A stretch of 64,000 nt of DNA from an uncultured Clostridia bacterium (GTDB lineage: Bacteria; Bacillota; Clostridia; TANB77; CAG-508), in the NCBI GenBank assembly GCA_948805675.1, contig CAQIBN010000004.1, positions 62,001 to 126,000 of the forward strand. Direction: 5' to 3'. The position numbers and the translations under genes are program-made. The notes below the pieces were generated by a model. The model ran no database searches and was not told the DNA's origin. It saw only the letters and a program-made list of their open reading frames with translations. The first letter of the stretch is position 1. Every line of letters starts with the position of its first letter. Shown here piece by piece: positions 9,547 through 19,300 of this stretch.

Positions 9547-11025
9547 ATGAAAAAATTTAAAAAAATGTTAGTTATATTATTAATAGTGGGTTTAATAATT
9601 GCAAATCTTTCATTTGTTAATGCAACAAATGGTGATAGCAATGATTTAACTATTTCAAATGGTACAAGAGAAAATAATATTGTTACATTTATAATAACAC
9701 TTCCTAATGATGGTGGATTAAATGGAGATGCAAATGATAATGGTAGAGTTGATGAATATGCAGATTTTGATGCTGTAACTGAAGGGACAAATCGTCCAGA
9801 ATATAAAGACTATAATGTAGATGCATATTTAATATTAGGATATATTGCAGAGATAAATAAAAAAGAAGAGTTAAATATGATTCTTGCTGATTATAATCTT
9901 GATGGTAATGTAGATATTAATGATGATATTGAAATGCAAAGTCAAAAAGAATTGTTAACAAATCCAATAAAATTAAATGGAACATTAGCACAAGATAGCA
10001 CATATAAAATGTCGAAAACTTCTAATAACACATATAAGGTAGAAGTAAAAGTACCTGAAGGAAAAGATGGTACAATAGGAATAACTGTAAAGCAAAAAGT
10101 TTTTAAAATTAGTCAAACTGTAGCAAATGAAGAAAAAAGTAGTACTATGTTAAATGTAAATAATTCTGAAAAAAATCCTACAAATATAACTATTTCAGAT
10201 GGTATTAAAAATGGAAATAATGTTATATTTAAAATTAATTTACCAGAAGGAACAAACCTAAGAGGAGATGTTAACACAGATGGTAAAGTAGATTTAGCAG
10301 ATGTTGATTTATTAACTAAGTTTTTAAATAAAGAAATAACAGAAGGAATTGATGATATACTAGCAGATGTAAATGGAGATGGAAGTATAAATTCATTTGA
10401 TAGTAGTGCACTTAAAAAAATAGTATCGGATAATTCAGATTCTGATAAAACAAATGATAGTATTATATTAAATGGTGATTTGGCAGAAAAAGCTTCATAT
10501 AAATTAGTAAAAGATTCTAATGGAAAATTTAGTGTAGAAGTTACAATTCCAGAAGATATAACAAAAGGAACTATAGGTGTTACTTTAGCTGATGGAATAT
10601 TTATGAATAAAGATAAAACAAAAAGTGTAAAGGTAAGTAGTAATTTATTCAATTATTCAAAATCAGATAAATCAGAAGAATTTAAAGTAACTGATAAAAA
10701 AGAAGATGTACAAGATAATGGAAAAATAAAAGTAACAATAACAACAAATAAAGAATTAGATTCAAATAAAATACCAAATGGATGGACATTAGGTGAAGAT
10801 GGAAAATCAATTTGGAAAGTAATGGATAAAAATACAAGTGAAGATATAACATTAGTTGCAAAAGATGGAAGCACAATAAAATATACAGTTACAGTAGGAG
10901 ATAAAACAACAGCTCCAGGAAAAATACCACAAACAGGTATAAAAAATACAATAATATTTATAGTAGCTGGTATAGCTATAGTTGGAATAGTAGTATTTAT
11001 AAGATCTAAAAAAATATTAAAATAA
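9547..11025 (+). CDS. secreted dockerin-like protein with a sortase sorting signal
   Basis: About 490 aa. The N-terminus is a signal peptide (KKFKKMLVILLIVGLIIANL then Ala-Thr). Two tandem modules follow, each with a Ca-binding dockerin/EF-hand pair: GDANDNGRVDEYADFDAV plus ADYNLDGNVDINDD, and GDVNTDGKVDLADVDLL plus ADVNGDGSINSFD. Each is followed by a beta-rich region. The C-terminus has IPQTG, a hydrophobic helix and a basic tail, a sortase-type sorting signal. So the protein is probably wall-anchored and displays Ca-binding dockerin-like domains. AAGGAGG precedes two candidate ATGs, 9541 and 9547; the latter has better spacing. It is a single gene ended by a strong terminator. The partner and function are unknown. 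Confidence 0.75.
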   Translation: MKKFKKMLVILLIVGLIIANLSFVNATNGDSNDLTISNGTRENNIVTFIITLPNDGGLNGDANDNGRVDEYADFDAVTEGTNRPEYKDYNVDAYLILGYIAEINKKEELNMILADYNLDGNVDINDDIEMQSQKELLTNPIKLNGTLAQDSTYKMSKTSNNTYKVEVKVPEGKDGTIGITVKQKVFKISQTVANEEKSSTMLNVNNSEKNPTNITISDGIKNGNNVIFKINLPEGTNLRGDVNTDGKVDLADVDLLTKFLNKEITEGIDDILADVNGDGSINSFDSSALKKIVSDNSDSDKTNDSIILNGDLAEKASYKLVKDSNGKFSVEVTIPEDITKGTIGVTLADGIFMNKDKTKSVKVSSNLFNYSKSDKSEEFKVTDKKEDVQDNGKIKVTITTNKELDSNKIPNGWTLGEDGKSIWKVMDKNTSEDITLVAKDGSTIKYTVTVGDKTTAPGKIPQTGIKNTIIFIVAGIAIVGIVVFIRSKKILK

Positions 11026-11032
11026 ATTTATT

Positions 11033-11070
11033 AAAGACTAGTAGATAATTTTTTATTTACTAGTCTTTTA
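11033..11070. terminator. terminator between the surface-protein gene and asd
   Basis: AAAGACTAGTA and TACTAGTCTTT form a hairpin with T and A tracts on both sides. It serves the two convergent genes. Confidence 0.8.
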
Positions 11071-11099
11071 TATTAAAAATATACATTAGTTTGAATTAA

Positions 11100-12110
11100 T
11101 TATTTATTAATTAATTCTTCTAAAATTTGTATAGCATTAGTTGCAGCACCTTTTCTAATATTGTCTGCAACAACCCAAATGTTAATTCCAGATTCTACAC
11201 TATAGTCGCGTCTAACTCTTCCAACATATACTTTATCTTTTCCAGACACAAGTGAGGAAACTGGATAATCATTTGAATTTGGATTGTTTTGAACAATAAT
11301 TCCAGGAGCATTTTTTAATGTATTAAGTACATCTTTTATATCAAAATCTTTTTCAAATTCTATGTTTATCGATTCACTATGAGAATTAAAAACAGGAACT
11401 CTTACCGTTGTTGCTGTTATTTTTAAATCTGGTTTTCCAAGGATTTTTCTAGTTTCATTAATCATTTTTTCTTCTTCTTTTGTATATCCATTATCTAAAA
11501 AAACATCTATATGTGGTAAACAATTATTGAATATAGGATAAGGAAACTTTTCTAAGTTATAAGATTTAGAGTTATTTAAATAAGAAGAGATACCATTTTC
11601 TAAATCATGAATACCTTTAGAGCCAGCCCCAGAAACTGCTTGATATGTAGAATAAACAATTCTTTTTATATTATATTTATCATCTAATGGTTTTAATGCA
11701 ACAACAGCCTGAATTGTAGAACAATTAGGATTAGCAATAATTCCATTGTTTTTCAAAATATCATTTCTATTTACTTCAGGAACTACTAATGGAACATTTT
11801 CATCCATTCTAAAAGCACTACTATTATCAATAACTATACATCCTTTAGATACAGCTATTGGAGAATATTTTTTTGAGGTTTCTCCACCAGCAGAGAAAAT
11901 TGCAAAATCAAAACCTTTGTCAAAAGAATCTTCTTTTAATTCTTGAACAGTATATTCTTTGCCCATAAATTCTATTTTTTTTCCACTAGAACGATATGAT
12001 GAAAAAAATACATATTCATTAATAGGCAATTTTTTTTCTTCTAAAACCTTTAATGCAGTAGTACCAACCACTCCAGTAGCACCAACAACAGCTAATTTAT
12101 AATTTTTCAT
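11100..12110 (-). CDS. asd: aspartate-semialdehyde dehydrogenase
   Basis: Reduces aspartyl phosphate to aspartate-semialdehyde, the substrate of DapA and the branch point to Thr and Met. The NADP-binding motif is VVGATGVVGTT, the catalytic Cys is in NPNCSTIQ, and the substrate-binding segment is YQAVSGAGSKG. RVPVFNSHSESI supplies the His/Arg region, and the C-terminus is NIRKGAATNA. It is 336 aa from the ATG at 12110; an in-frame TTG at 12122 overlaps the ribosome binding site and is less likely. Complete, no in-frame CGG. It lies near dapA and dapB on the same strand but in a separate unit. Confidence 0.93.
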   Translation of the reverse strand: MKNYKLAVVGATGVVGTTALKVLEEKKLPINEYVFFSSYRSSGKKIEFMGKEYTVQELKEDSFDKGFDFAIFSAGGETSKKYSPIAVSKGCIVIDNSSAFRMDENVPLVVPEVNRNDILKNNGIIANPNCSTIQAVVALKPLDDKYNIKRIVYSTYQAVSGAGSKGIHDLENGISSYLNNSKSYNLEKFPYPIFNNCLPHIDVFLDNGYTKEEEKMINETRKILGKPDLKITATTVRVPVFNSHSESINIEFEKDFDIKDVLNTLKNAPGIIVQNNPNSNDYPVSSLVSGKDKVYVGRVRRDYSVESGINIWVVADNIRKGAATNAIQILEELINK

Positions 12111-12356
12111 AATAAATATCAATCCTTTCCTATTTTAATGAGAAATATATCTACATAAGATATATATTTTATTTAACTTTAATATCCAATATGTACACAA
12201 TAAATCAAATTTAAAAATTAAATATTAACTCCTTGACTTTAAGCTATATTTATTATATGCCAACAATATAAAAAAATAAACAAAAATAAAAATATTTACA
12301 AATAAATTTTATTGTGTAATAATAGAACTATCGTTTGGAAGGAGTATTATAATTTT

Positions 12357-14406
12357 ATGTTAGATTTAAAAAAAGATGTAAAATATATTAAAGGTGTTGG
12401 GCCTAATAGAGTAACTTTATTAAATAAAATAGGCATTTTTACACTAGAAGATTTAATTACATATTATCCAAGAGATTATGAAGATAGAAGCAAACCAAGG
12501 ATGATTGAAAATTTAGTAGATGGAGAAGAAGCTTTAATAAAAGCTGTTGTGGTTTCTAGAATTGTAGAAATACGCTTGAAAAATAAGATGTGTATGTATA
12601 AGTTATTAGTACAAGATGAAACTGCTAAGTGTACAATTATTTGGTTTAATCAAAGTTATCTTAAAAATAAATTTATGGTTGGGGAAACTTATTACTTTTT
12701 TGGAAAAGCTAATATTAGAATGGGAAAATTTGAGATGAGTTCACCTGTTTTTGATGGTATAAATACTAAAAATAATACAGGAAGAATTATTCCAATATAT
12801 CCATCTACATATGGATTGTCACAAAATACATTAAGAAAGATTATAGAAAATGGATTAGAGCAAGTAATGGGGAATTTAGAAGAAAGTTTGCCAGAATATA
12901 TATTAAATGATTATAAGCTTTTAGAAATAAATGATGCAACAGAAAAAATTCATTTTCCAGAAGAATTTGAAGAATTTAAGATAGCAAGAAAAAGGTTGGT
13001 ATTTGAAGAACTTTTAGTAATGCAACTTGCATTAATTGGATTAAAAAATCAGTATAATAAAGATATAGAAGGAATTAAATTTAATTCTAATATAAAATTT
13101 GAAGAGATTATAAAAGATTTACCATTTTCACTTACAAATGCTCAATTAAGAGTTTTAAAAGAAATTGAAAGTGATATGGAAAATAATAAATCTATGAATA
13201 GATTATTACAAGGAGATGTAGGCTCTGGTAAAACTATAGTCTCTATAATATCTGCATATAAAGCAGTAAAAAGTGGTTGCCAAGTAGCTATTATGGCTCC
13301 TACATCAATTTTGGCAAGTCAACATTTAGAAAGTTTTACTGAAATTTTGGAAAAATATAATATTAGATGCGAACTTTTAATAAGTAGTATTACTAAAAAG
13401 AAAAAAGAAGATATTTTAGAAAGATTAAAAAATGGAGAAATAGATGTATTAATTGGCACACATGCAATTTTAGAAGATAATGTAGTTTTTAAAAATTTAG
13501 GTTTAGTAATTACAGATGAACAACATAGATTTGGAGTTAGGCAGAGAAGTAAGATTGCTTCTAAAGGTCAAAATCCAGATGTTTTGGTAATGACTGCAAC
13601 TCCTATTCCAAGAACCCTAGCTCTTATTTTATATGGAGATTTAGATATATCTATTATAGATGAATTACCTCCAAACAGAAAGAAAATAGATACTTTTGCA
13701 GTAACTAAAGGTATGGAAGAAAGAGTAAATAATTTTATAAAGAAACTTGTAGATGAAGGAAGGCAATGCTATATTGTATGTCCTTTAGTAGAAGAAAATG
13801 AAGAAATAGATGCAAAAGCTGTTGTAGAACTTGCAGAAAAATATAAAAATGAAACATTTAAAGAATATAGAGTAGAATTTATACATGGTAAAATGAAACC
13901 AAAAGAAAAAGATGAGATAATGTTAAATTTTAAAGATGGAAAAATTGATATATTAATTTCTACAACCGTTATTGAAGTTGGAGTAAATGTTCCAAATAGT
14001 AGTATAATGGTTATTGAAAATGCAGAAAGATTTGGATTAGCACAGCTCCATCAATTACGTGGAAGAGTAGGGAGAGGTGAATATAAATCATATTGTATAT
14101 TGAAATATAATTCTAAATCTAATGTAGTAAGAGAAAGGATGAAAATAATGCAAGATACGAATGATGGATTTGTAGTTGCAGAGAAAGATTTAGAATTAAG
14201 AGGTTCAGGTGAATTTTTTGGAACTAAACAACATGGAATTCCAGAATTTAAAATAGCAAATTTATTTGAAGATCTTCCTATTTTAAAACAGGTTCAAGAT
14301 TTATCTTTAAAAATTGAACAAGAAGATTCACGGATTGAATTTAGAAAAAAATAAAAAGTTAAAAGATATAGTTCAAAGTAAATTTAAAGATAGAATTGAA
14401 ATCTAG
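12357..14406 (+). CDS. recG: ATP-dependent DNA helicase RecG, CGG +1 shift close to the C-terminus
   Basis: Branch-migration helicase for stalled forks and recombination intermediates. An N-terminal wedge/OB domain (GVGPNRVTLLNKIGI onwards) precedes the helicase domains with GDVGSGKT (Walker A), DEQHRFGV (DEQH box), TATPIPRT, VIEVGVNVPN and QLRGRVGR. Zero frame meets CGG at 14331-14333 (codon 659) and ends 15 bases later. Skipping the C gives Gly-Leu-Asn-Leu then KNKKLKDIV to the stop at 14404-14406. That is the normal RecG tail, bringing the length to 682 aa. A gene caller would report a plausible slightly short RecG here, so this site is easily overlooked. Start at the ATG 12357 downstream of AAGGAG. 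Confidence 0.9.
14331..14334 (+). other. CGG-A +1 shift site in recG
   Basis: Zero frame TCA CGG ATT; skipping the C gives TCA GGA TTG and a family-like tail with the KNKKLKDIV segment. Confidence 0.7.
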
Positions 14407-14412
14407 TTTTTA

Positions 14413-14441
14413 TTGACAAAATATTTTAGGAATAGTATAAA
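14413..14441 (+). promoter_or_regulatory. sigma-A promoter of the GH13 amylase
   Basis: TTGACA (14413-14418) and TATAAA (14436-14441) with a 17 bp spacer. Confidence 0.65.
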
Positions 14442-14520
14442 TAATACAATAGCTAAAAATAGCTATATTTTAATAAATTCGATTCATTTATGAGTGCTTT
14501 TTAAGAAAGGGGTTTACATC

Positions 14521-16449
14521 ATGAATAATATTCAAGAAAACAAGATTAGCATTGCAAGCTCAAACAAAGGAGCTGTAGAATTAGGAGAAGAATGTATTAT
14601 TTCTTTGCGGATTTCTAATGATTTAGGATTTGTGGAAAATGCTAAAGTTATTATGTATAAGAAAGGTAATAGTATACCAAAAGAATTTAATATGGAATAT
14701 GAAAAAACAGAAGATAACTTTAGTTTTTTTAATGCAACTATTATTTTTGATGAAGTAGGTGTATATAATTATGCAATTTCATTAAATTTAAATTGTAACA
14801 ATGTATGGATAAAGAAAGAACCAGAAAGTTTAATGCCATGTGTTACTACAAAGCAATTTCCTTTTTGGAGAATTACTGCATGTGAAAAAGACTTTAAAAC
14901 TCCTGAGTGGGCAAAAGGTGGAATTATATATCATATTTTTGGGGATAGATTTATAAGAGATTGTAATGTACTTGTACAAAATTTACAACAAACAGAAGGT
15001 AGAATTCTACACAAAGATTGGAATGAGCTTCCTAATTGGTTACCAGACGAAAATGGTGAAGTAAAGAACAATGACTTTTTTGCTGGTAATCTTAAAGGAA
15101 TACAAAGTAGGCTTAAATATTTAAATAGTTTAGGTGTTACAATTATTTATTTAAGTCCTGTTTGTGAAAGTCAATCAAATCATCGGTATGATACAGGTGA
15201 TTATGAAAAAGTAGATCCATATTTAGGTTCAAATGAAGACCTAAAAAATTTATGTGAATCTGCACATAAATTAGGAATTAAAGTAATCTTGGATGCAGTT
15301 TTTAATCATACAGGCAATTACTCACGTTATTTTAATTCTGATGGGAGATATGATTCCATTGGAGCAAGTATAGGGCCAGAGTCTCCATATTATAATTGGT
15401 ATAAAAAATGGCAAGGAACTTTTTTATATTGGTGGGATTTTAAAAATCTACCAGTTATTGAAGCTGATAATGAAGAGTGGCAAAAATTTTTATTTTCAGT
15501 AGGAGGAGTAATTGATAAATGGTTTGAACTTGGGATTGATGGATTAAGACTTGATGTTGCAGATGAGTTACCAGACTATTTCCTTAAAAAAATAAGAGAT
15601 ACTGTTCTTAGAAATAAGAAAGATGCATTTATAATTGGGGAAGTATGGGAAAATGCAGCAACAAAAGAAAAAGATAGTAATACTAGAAATTACTTATTGG
15701 GACACAGCCTAGATACTGTTATGAATTATCCATGGACAGATGCAATATTAAGATATGTAAGATTTGGAGACTTCCAAAAGTTACAATCTGTGGTTATGGA
15801 GATATTAAATGATTATCCACTAGATAGTATATTTTCAGCAATGAATGCCTTATCTACTCATGATATAACAAGGGCAATGACTACTCTTGGAGGAAATGGT
15901 ATCGAGCAAAATCGTGGATGGATATGGGATGTTCCAGATTTAGGTGATGTAATAAAGAATAGACAGTGGCAGTTTGATAATGATAAATTAGAAGGTAAGA
16001 ATTATAAAGAAGCCAAAAAGAAATTTAAAATAGCAACTATAATTCAATATTTTCTACCTGGTAATGTATCTATTTTTTATGGAGATGAAGTTGGATTATA
16101 TGGATATAAAGACCCATTTAATAGAAAGACATATCCATGGAATCACCGAGATAAAGAATTGTTACGGTTTTTTAGAAGTCTTGGAAAAATTAGAACAAAA
16201 TGTCATTTCTTAAAAGATGCAGATTTTGAATTTATTAGATTAGATGAAGAAATTCTTGTTTTTGAAAGAAAAGGTAATGAAAATTCTATGTATATTATAG
16301 TAAATAGAAGTAAAAACACGCATAAAATCGAAGTACCAAATATTAAACATAAGGAACAAATTATTTTTAGCATTAATTACAATTCTGAAAATAATGAAAT
16401 TGGTTCATATGGTGCAATTATTGTTTTGGTAAATAAAGAGGGTTTTTAA
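14521..16449 (+). CDS. GH13 alpha-amylase family protein (neopullulanase/cyclomaltodextrinase-like)
   Basis: Intracellular glycoside hydrolase with no signal peptide. An N-terminal beta-sandwich (about 110 residues) precedes a TIM barrel with the four GH13 regions: DAVFNHTG, GLRLDVADE (nucleophile Asp), IIGEVWENA (acid/base Glu) and STHD. SNHRYDTGDY is the usual motif before the barrel core. It probably debranches or degrades maltodextrins. Start set at ATG 14521 behind AAGAAAGGGG. Odd feature: it carries three in-frame CGG codons (14608, 15184, 16165) read straight as Arg, plus two CGT and a CGA, in contrast to its neighbours. A shift at the first CGG would terminate it within six codons. 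It may be recently acquired or read by different rules. Confidence 0.88.
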   Translation: MNNIQENKISIASSNKGAVELGEECIISLRISNDLGFVENAKVIMYKKGNSIPKEFNMEYEKTEDNFSFFNATIIFDEVGVYNYAISLNLNCNNVWIKKEPESLMPCVTTKQFPFWRITACEKDFKTPEWAKGGIIYHIFGDRFIRDCNVLVQNLQQTEGRILHKDWNELPNWLPDENGEVKNNDFFAGNLKGIQSRLKYLNSLGVTIIYLSPVCESQSNHRYDTGDYEKVDPYLGSNEDLKNLCESAHKLGIKVILDAVFNHTGNYSRYFNSDGRYDSIGASIGPESPYYNWYKKWQGTFLYWWDFKNLPVIEADNEEWQKFLFSVGGVIDKWFELGIDGLRLDVADELPDYFLKKIRDTVLRNKKDAFIIGEVWENAATKEKDSNTRNYLLGHSLDTVMNYPWTDAILRYVRFGDFQKLQSVVMEILNDYPLDSIFSAMNALSTHDITRAMTTLGGNGIEQNRGWIWDVPDLGDVIKNRQWQFDNDKLEGKNYKEAKKKFKIATIIQYFLPGNVSIFYGDEVGLYGYKDPFNRKTYPWNHRDKELLRFFRSLGKIRTKCHFLKDADFEFIRLDEEILVFERKGNENSMYIIVNRSKNTHKIEVPNIKHKEQIIFSINYNSENNEIGSYGAIIVLVNKEGF

Positions 16450-16462
16450 CCCTCTTTTGTTT
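16435..16462. terminator. terminator overlapping the amylase stop codon
   Basis: AAAGAGGG and CCCTCTTT form a hairpin around the TAA stop, followed by a T-rich run. It also serves the convergent ytxC-like gene. Confidence 0.75.
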
Positions 16463-16477
16463 TATAATATGAAAGAT

Positions 16478-17338
16478 TTATGTTCTTGAAGATATTTCTT
16501 TATTTATTAATCTATATGTTTTACAAATATCACAATCATTACAAATGTGTATTCTATTTTCAAATATTAATTTTAAAGTTTTTATAAATTCATCATCTTC
16601 CTGAATTAAATGTATATTTATTTCTTTTGGAATTAAATCTAATAAAGTATTTAATATATAATCATTAGAAGAAAATGATATATCTGATAAATATTTTGCA
16701 TTAAATACATCTTGTGAAATTGCAAGGATATTTTTATTTTCATCTAGTAGAATTGAGTCTTCATTCATATAAATTAAATGGATGGAGCTTATATTTGGCT
16801 CTTTAGATTTAATATATAATTTTAAAAGTTCTATAAATTCTTTATATTCTTTTTCTAAAATAAATTTATTAACAGCAATATCTACAGCAGAATCTATACA
16901 TTTTATATAATTTTGTAATCTAAAATTAACAAATCCAGAAAGTATCATAGAATTATGTTCCATAATATATTCAAATACATTATTTAATATACATTCTTTT
17001 CTATAAGTAAAATCACTTGTTTCTTTAATATCTAAAAGCTGTACACATTCTTTAGTTATTTGGCACTTTTCATAAAAATCAAAATAAAAGTAATTGTAAT
17101 TTAAAATATGATTTATTATTTTCTCTTCATAAAAATTAATAATACAATTAGTAATAATATTAGATAGTTTATTATAAAATAAAGTAGAATCCTTTCCTAA
17201 ATAATGTATAATTATATTATTATATATTTTGAATTTATTAGAACTATAATATACATCTTCTATATTTAATTCTGAAATGTTTTTTAGTAGATATTCTATT
17301 ATTTTATTGTTATTTGTTTTTATACAAAAAGATTTCAT
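16478..17338 (-). CDS. ytxC: YtxC-like sporulation protein
   Basis: Protein of 286 aa resembling the YtxC family of putative sporulation proteins. It has an N-terminal IIEYLLKNI-type domain, a central helical region with FVNFRLQNYIKCID, and the C-terminal cysteine motif ICNDCDIC, which could bind a metal. Soluble, with no signal peptide. Found in endospore formers; the role is unknown. Single gene with its own upstream region. Confidence 0.75.
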   Translation of the reverse strand: MKSFCIKTNNNKIIEYLLKNISELNIEDVYYSSNKFKIYNNIIIHYLGKDSTLFYNKLSNIITNCIINFYEEKIINHILNYNYFYFDFYEKCQITKECVQLLDIKETSDFTYRKECILNNVFEYIMEHNSMILSGFVNFRLQNYIKCIDSAVDIAVNKFILEKEYKEFIELLKLYIKSKEPNISSIHLIYMNEDSILLDENKNILAISQDVFNAKYLSDISFSSNDYILNTLLDLIPKEINIHLIQEDDEFIKTLKLIFENRIHICNDCDICKTYRLINKEISSRT

Positions 17339-17537
17339 AATAGAAAAAACTCCCTTCTGTTACATAAATATAGTATCTACTAAAATCTCGATAGATATAC
17401 ATATTTTATTCTTTAAAGAAAAAAATGGTAACTTGTATTTTTAAATATATTATAAAAATCGATACAAAAAACTTGAAATTAATATGAGTTTATAATATTA
17501 TATTAAATACACTAATTTTAGAAAGAAGGTTAAAAAA

Positions 17538-17645
17538 ATGAAAGATTTCATAAAAATCTTTATAGGAATAATTCTTATTCTATCATTTTGTTCTGGCATA
17601 GCTACATTTATAGTAGTTAAGTTAGTGGAAAAATTTTTAAGTTGA
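17538..17645 (+). CDS. 35-residue single-span membrane peptide
   Basis: ATG 17538 follows a GAAAGAAGG site. The peptide begins KDFIKIFIGIILILS and is one hydrophobic helix with a basic C-terminus, followed at once by a terminator. The RBS and terminator support a real small gene. Function unknown. Confidence 0.5.
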   Translation: MKDFIKIFIGIILILSFCSGIATFIVVKLVEKFLS

Positions 17646-17652
17646 AATTTTT

Positions 17653-17708
17653 AAAATACACCCCAATATGTTAGAGAATTAGCATATAACATAATAGGTG
17701 TATTTTTA
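17653..17708 (+). terminator. terminator of the small membrane peptide
   Basis: AAAATACACC pairs with GGTGTATTTTT around an AT-rich loop. Confidence 0.65.
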
Positions 17709-17797
17709 TTTATAAAATAATCACAATATTATGTAAGGTTCATATAATATATTAATAGCACAAAGAAAAAGAAGTGCTATTAGGAGGTGTATTATTT

Positions 17798-18043
17798 ATG
17801 ATGGAAGAATATGGATGTGAGAGAAAAGAGTGTTGTAAAAAAGATAAAAAAAGATGTTGTATAGATTTAATAGTATTTATATTATCAATAGCATTAGCTT
17901 TAACAATAGGATTAATAGTAGGAGCATTAGTATCTGTAACAATTTTAGGAGCATTAGCAGCAATTATAGTTTTAGCAGTTGTGCTTGCACTACTTTTAAT
18001 AATAAGAATAATTATGCTTATATGTTGTAATAAAAAATGCTAG
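17798..18043 (+). CDS. small cysteine-rich, glycine/alanine-rich membrane protein
   Basis: About 81 aa from the ATG at 17798 behind AGGAGG. A charged N-terminus with five Cys (CERKECCKKDKKRCC) is followed by two hydrophobic helices (GLIVGALVSVTILGALAAI onward) and a short CCNKKC tail. The composition resembles small spore or cell-surface membrane proteins of Clostridia. The function cannot be inferred. A palindrome follows. Confidence 0.55.
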   Translation: MMEEYGCERKECCKKDKKRCCIDLIVFILSIALALTIGLIVGALVSVTILGALAAIIVLAVVLALLLIIRIIMLICCNKKC

Positions 18044-18059
18044 ACTAAATAATTATATA

Positions 18060-18081
18060 GATGTGTTTAATTAAACACATC
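18060..18081. repeat. perfect palindrome after the Cys-rich gene
   Basis: GATGTGTTTAATTAAACACATC is self-complementary over its full length. It has no following T tract, so it is either a weak hairpin or an operator-like site. Confidence 0.4.
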
Positions 18082-18223
18082 ACTTACATAAAACATACAT
18101 ATAAATAATTTACTACAATATCTTAGTAAAAAATAACAAGCTAAATGTATAATAAAATATCAAAGTTTTTCTAGTTATTTTTAGATTAAACTTATATTTT
18201 ATATAAAGATTTCGGACAAGTAG

Positions 18224-18475
18224 TTGACAATAAAATGAGTATATGTTATTTTAATAAAAAATTAAGAGTATACCTAGAATTAATTCAAGCGGTATAAAAG
18301 TACAATATAATGTACTTACACAGAAACAGGAAATTTGTAAACTGCGGAGGAGTCTTAAATTATTTGTTATTTTAGTGTAATAAAAAATTTATAGATTCTT
18401 TTGCAGTTTTTTGTTTTATGAAAGGAGGATTAAATACCCCAAATAGTATATATAAATAAAAGGAGGAGATTATAA
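18224..18475 (+). promoter_or_regulatory. promoter and structured leader of argB, unidentified
   Basis: TTGACA at 18224-18229 and a weak -10 begin a leader of about 210 nt. Visible pairings are TATACC with GGTATA (enclosing GAATTAATTC), AGTACA with TGTACT, and AAACTGC (18339) with GCAGTTT (18403), the last followed by TTTTG like a terminator. The GC-containing blocks stand out from the AT background. It carries none of the T-box, SAM, lysine or c-di-GMP core motifs that I can recognise. It may be an attenuator controlling arginine synthesis. Confidence 0.45.
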
Positions 18476-19300
18476 ATGGAAAATGTAGAATCATTAATAA
18501 AAGCAATACCATATATAAATAAATTCTATGGAAAAACTATAGTAATAAAATATGGTGGTAATGCAATGATAGATGAAGATTTAAAACAATCAGTTATTAA
18601 AAATATTATATTATTAAAATATATAGGTATAAATGTAATTATTGTTCATGGTGGTGGACCAGATATTAATAAAGAATTACAAAATTATAATATAAAACCC
18701 AATTTTAAAGATGGGATAAGAGTAACAGATTTAGAAACAATAGAAATTGTAAAAAAAGTTTTAATAGGAAAAACTAATAGTGATATTGTAAATATTATAA
18801 ATAGACAAGGAGCAAAAGCAATTGGAATTTCTGGAATTGATGGAACTTCAATTTTATGTAAGCAATTAGATAAACAATTAGGATATGTTGGTGATATTGT
18901 AAATATAAATTGTGAATTAATACAAAATATTATTAATATGGGGTATATACCAGTTATTGCACCAATAGGAATTGGAAAAGATGGAGAAGTATATAATATA
19001 AATGCAGATATAGTAGCAAATAAAATCGCAACAAGTATAAAGGCAGAAAAATTGATTTTATTAACTGATGTAGATGGTGTAAAAGTAAATGATGAAGTTA
19101 TTTCTGTATTAGATGAGGAAAAGATAAATGAATTAATAGATAAAAAAATAATTACTGGAGGAATGATTCCAAAAGTAAAATCTTGCCTAGATTGTACACA
19201 AAATGGAGTAAAGAGTGTTCATATTATAAATGGATGTAAGAAAAATAGTTTACTTATAGAAATGCTTACAGATAGTGGAATTGGAACGATGATTGTATAG
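18476..19300 (+). CDS. argB: N-acetylglutamate kinase
   Basis: Phosphorylates N-acetylglutamate in arginine synthesis. Amino-acid kinase fold with KYGGNAM (residues 23-29), VHGGGPDI, the GISGIDG segment, PVIAPIG, NINADIVANKIA and LLTDVDGV, and the C-terminal GGMIPK plus GIGTMIV. It is 274 aa, slightly short but complete. Start behind AAGGAGGAG. No other arg gene is adjacent, which is unusual, but a long leader precedes it. Confidence 0.93.
   Translation: MENVESLIKAIPYINKFYGKTIVIKYGGNAMIDEDLKQSVIKNIILLKYIGINVIIVHGGGPDINKELQNYNIKPNFKDGIRVTDLETIEIVKKVLIGKTNSDIVNIINRQGAKAIGISGIDGTSILCKQLDKQLGYVGDIVNINCELIQNIINMGYIPVIAPIGIGKDGEVYNINADIVANKIATSIKAEKLILLTDVDGVKVNDEVISVLDEEKINELIDKKIITGGMIPKVKSCLDCTQNGVKSVHIINGCKKNSLLIEMLTDSGIGTMIV

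Noticed and set aside
10113..10876. Antisense frames opposite the dockerin-like gene
   Set aside because: Shadows of a biased coding sequence; no start sites or family features.
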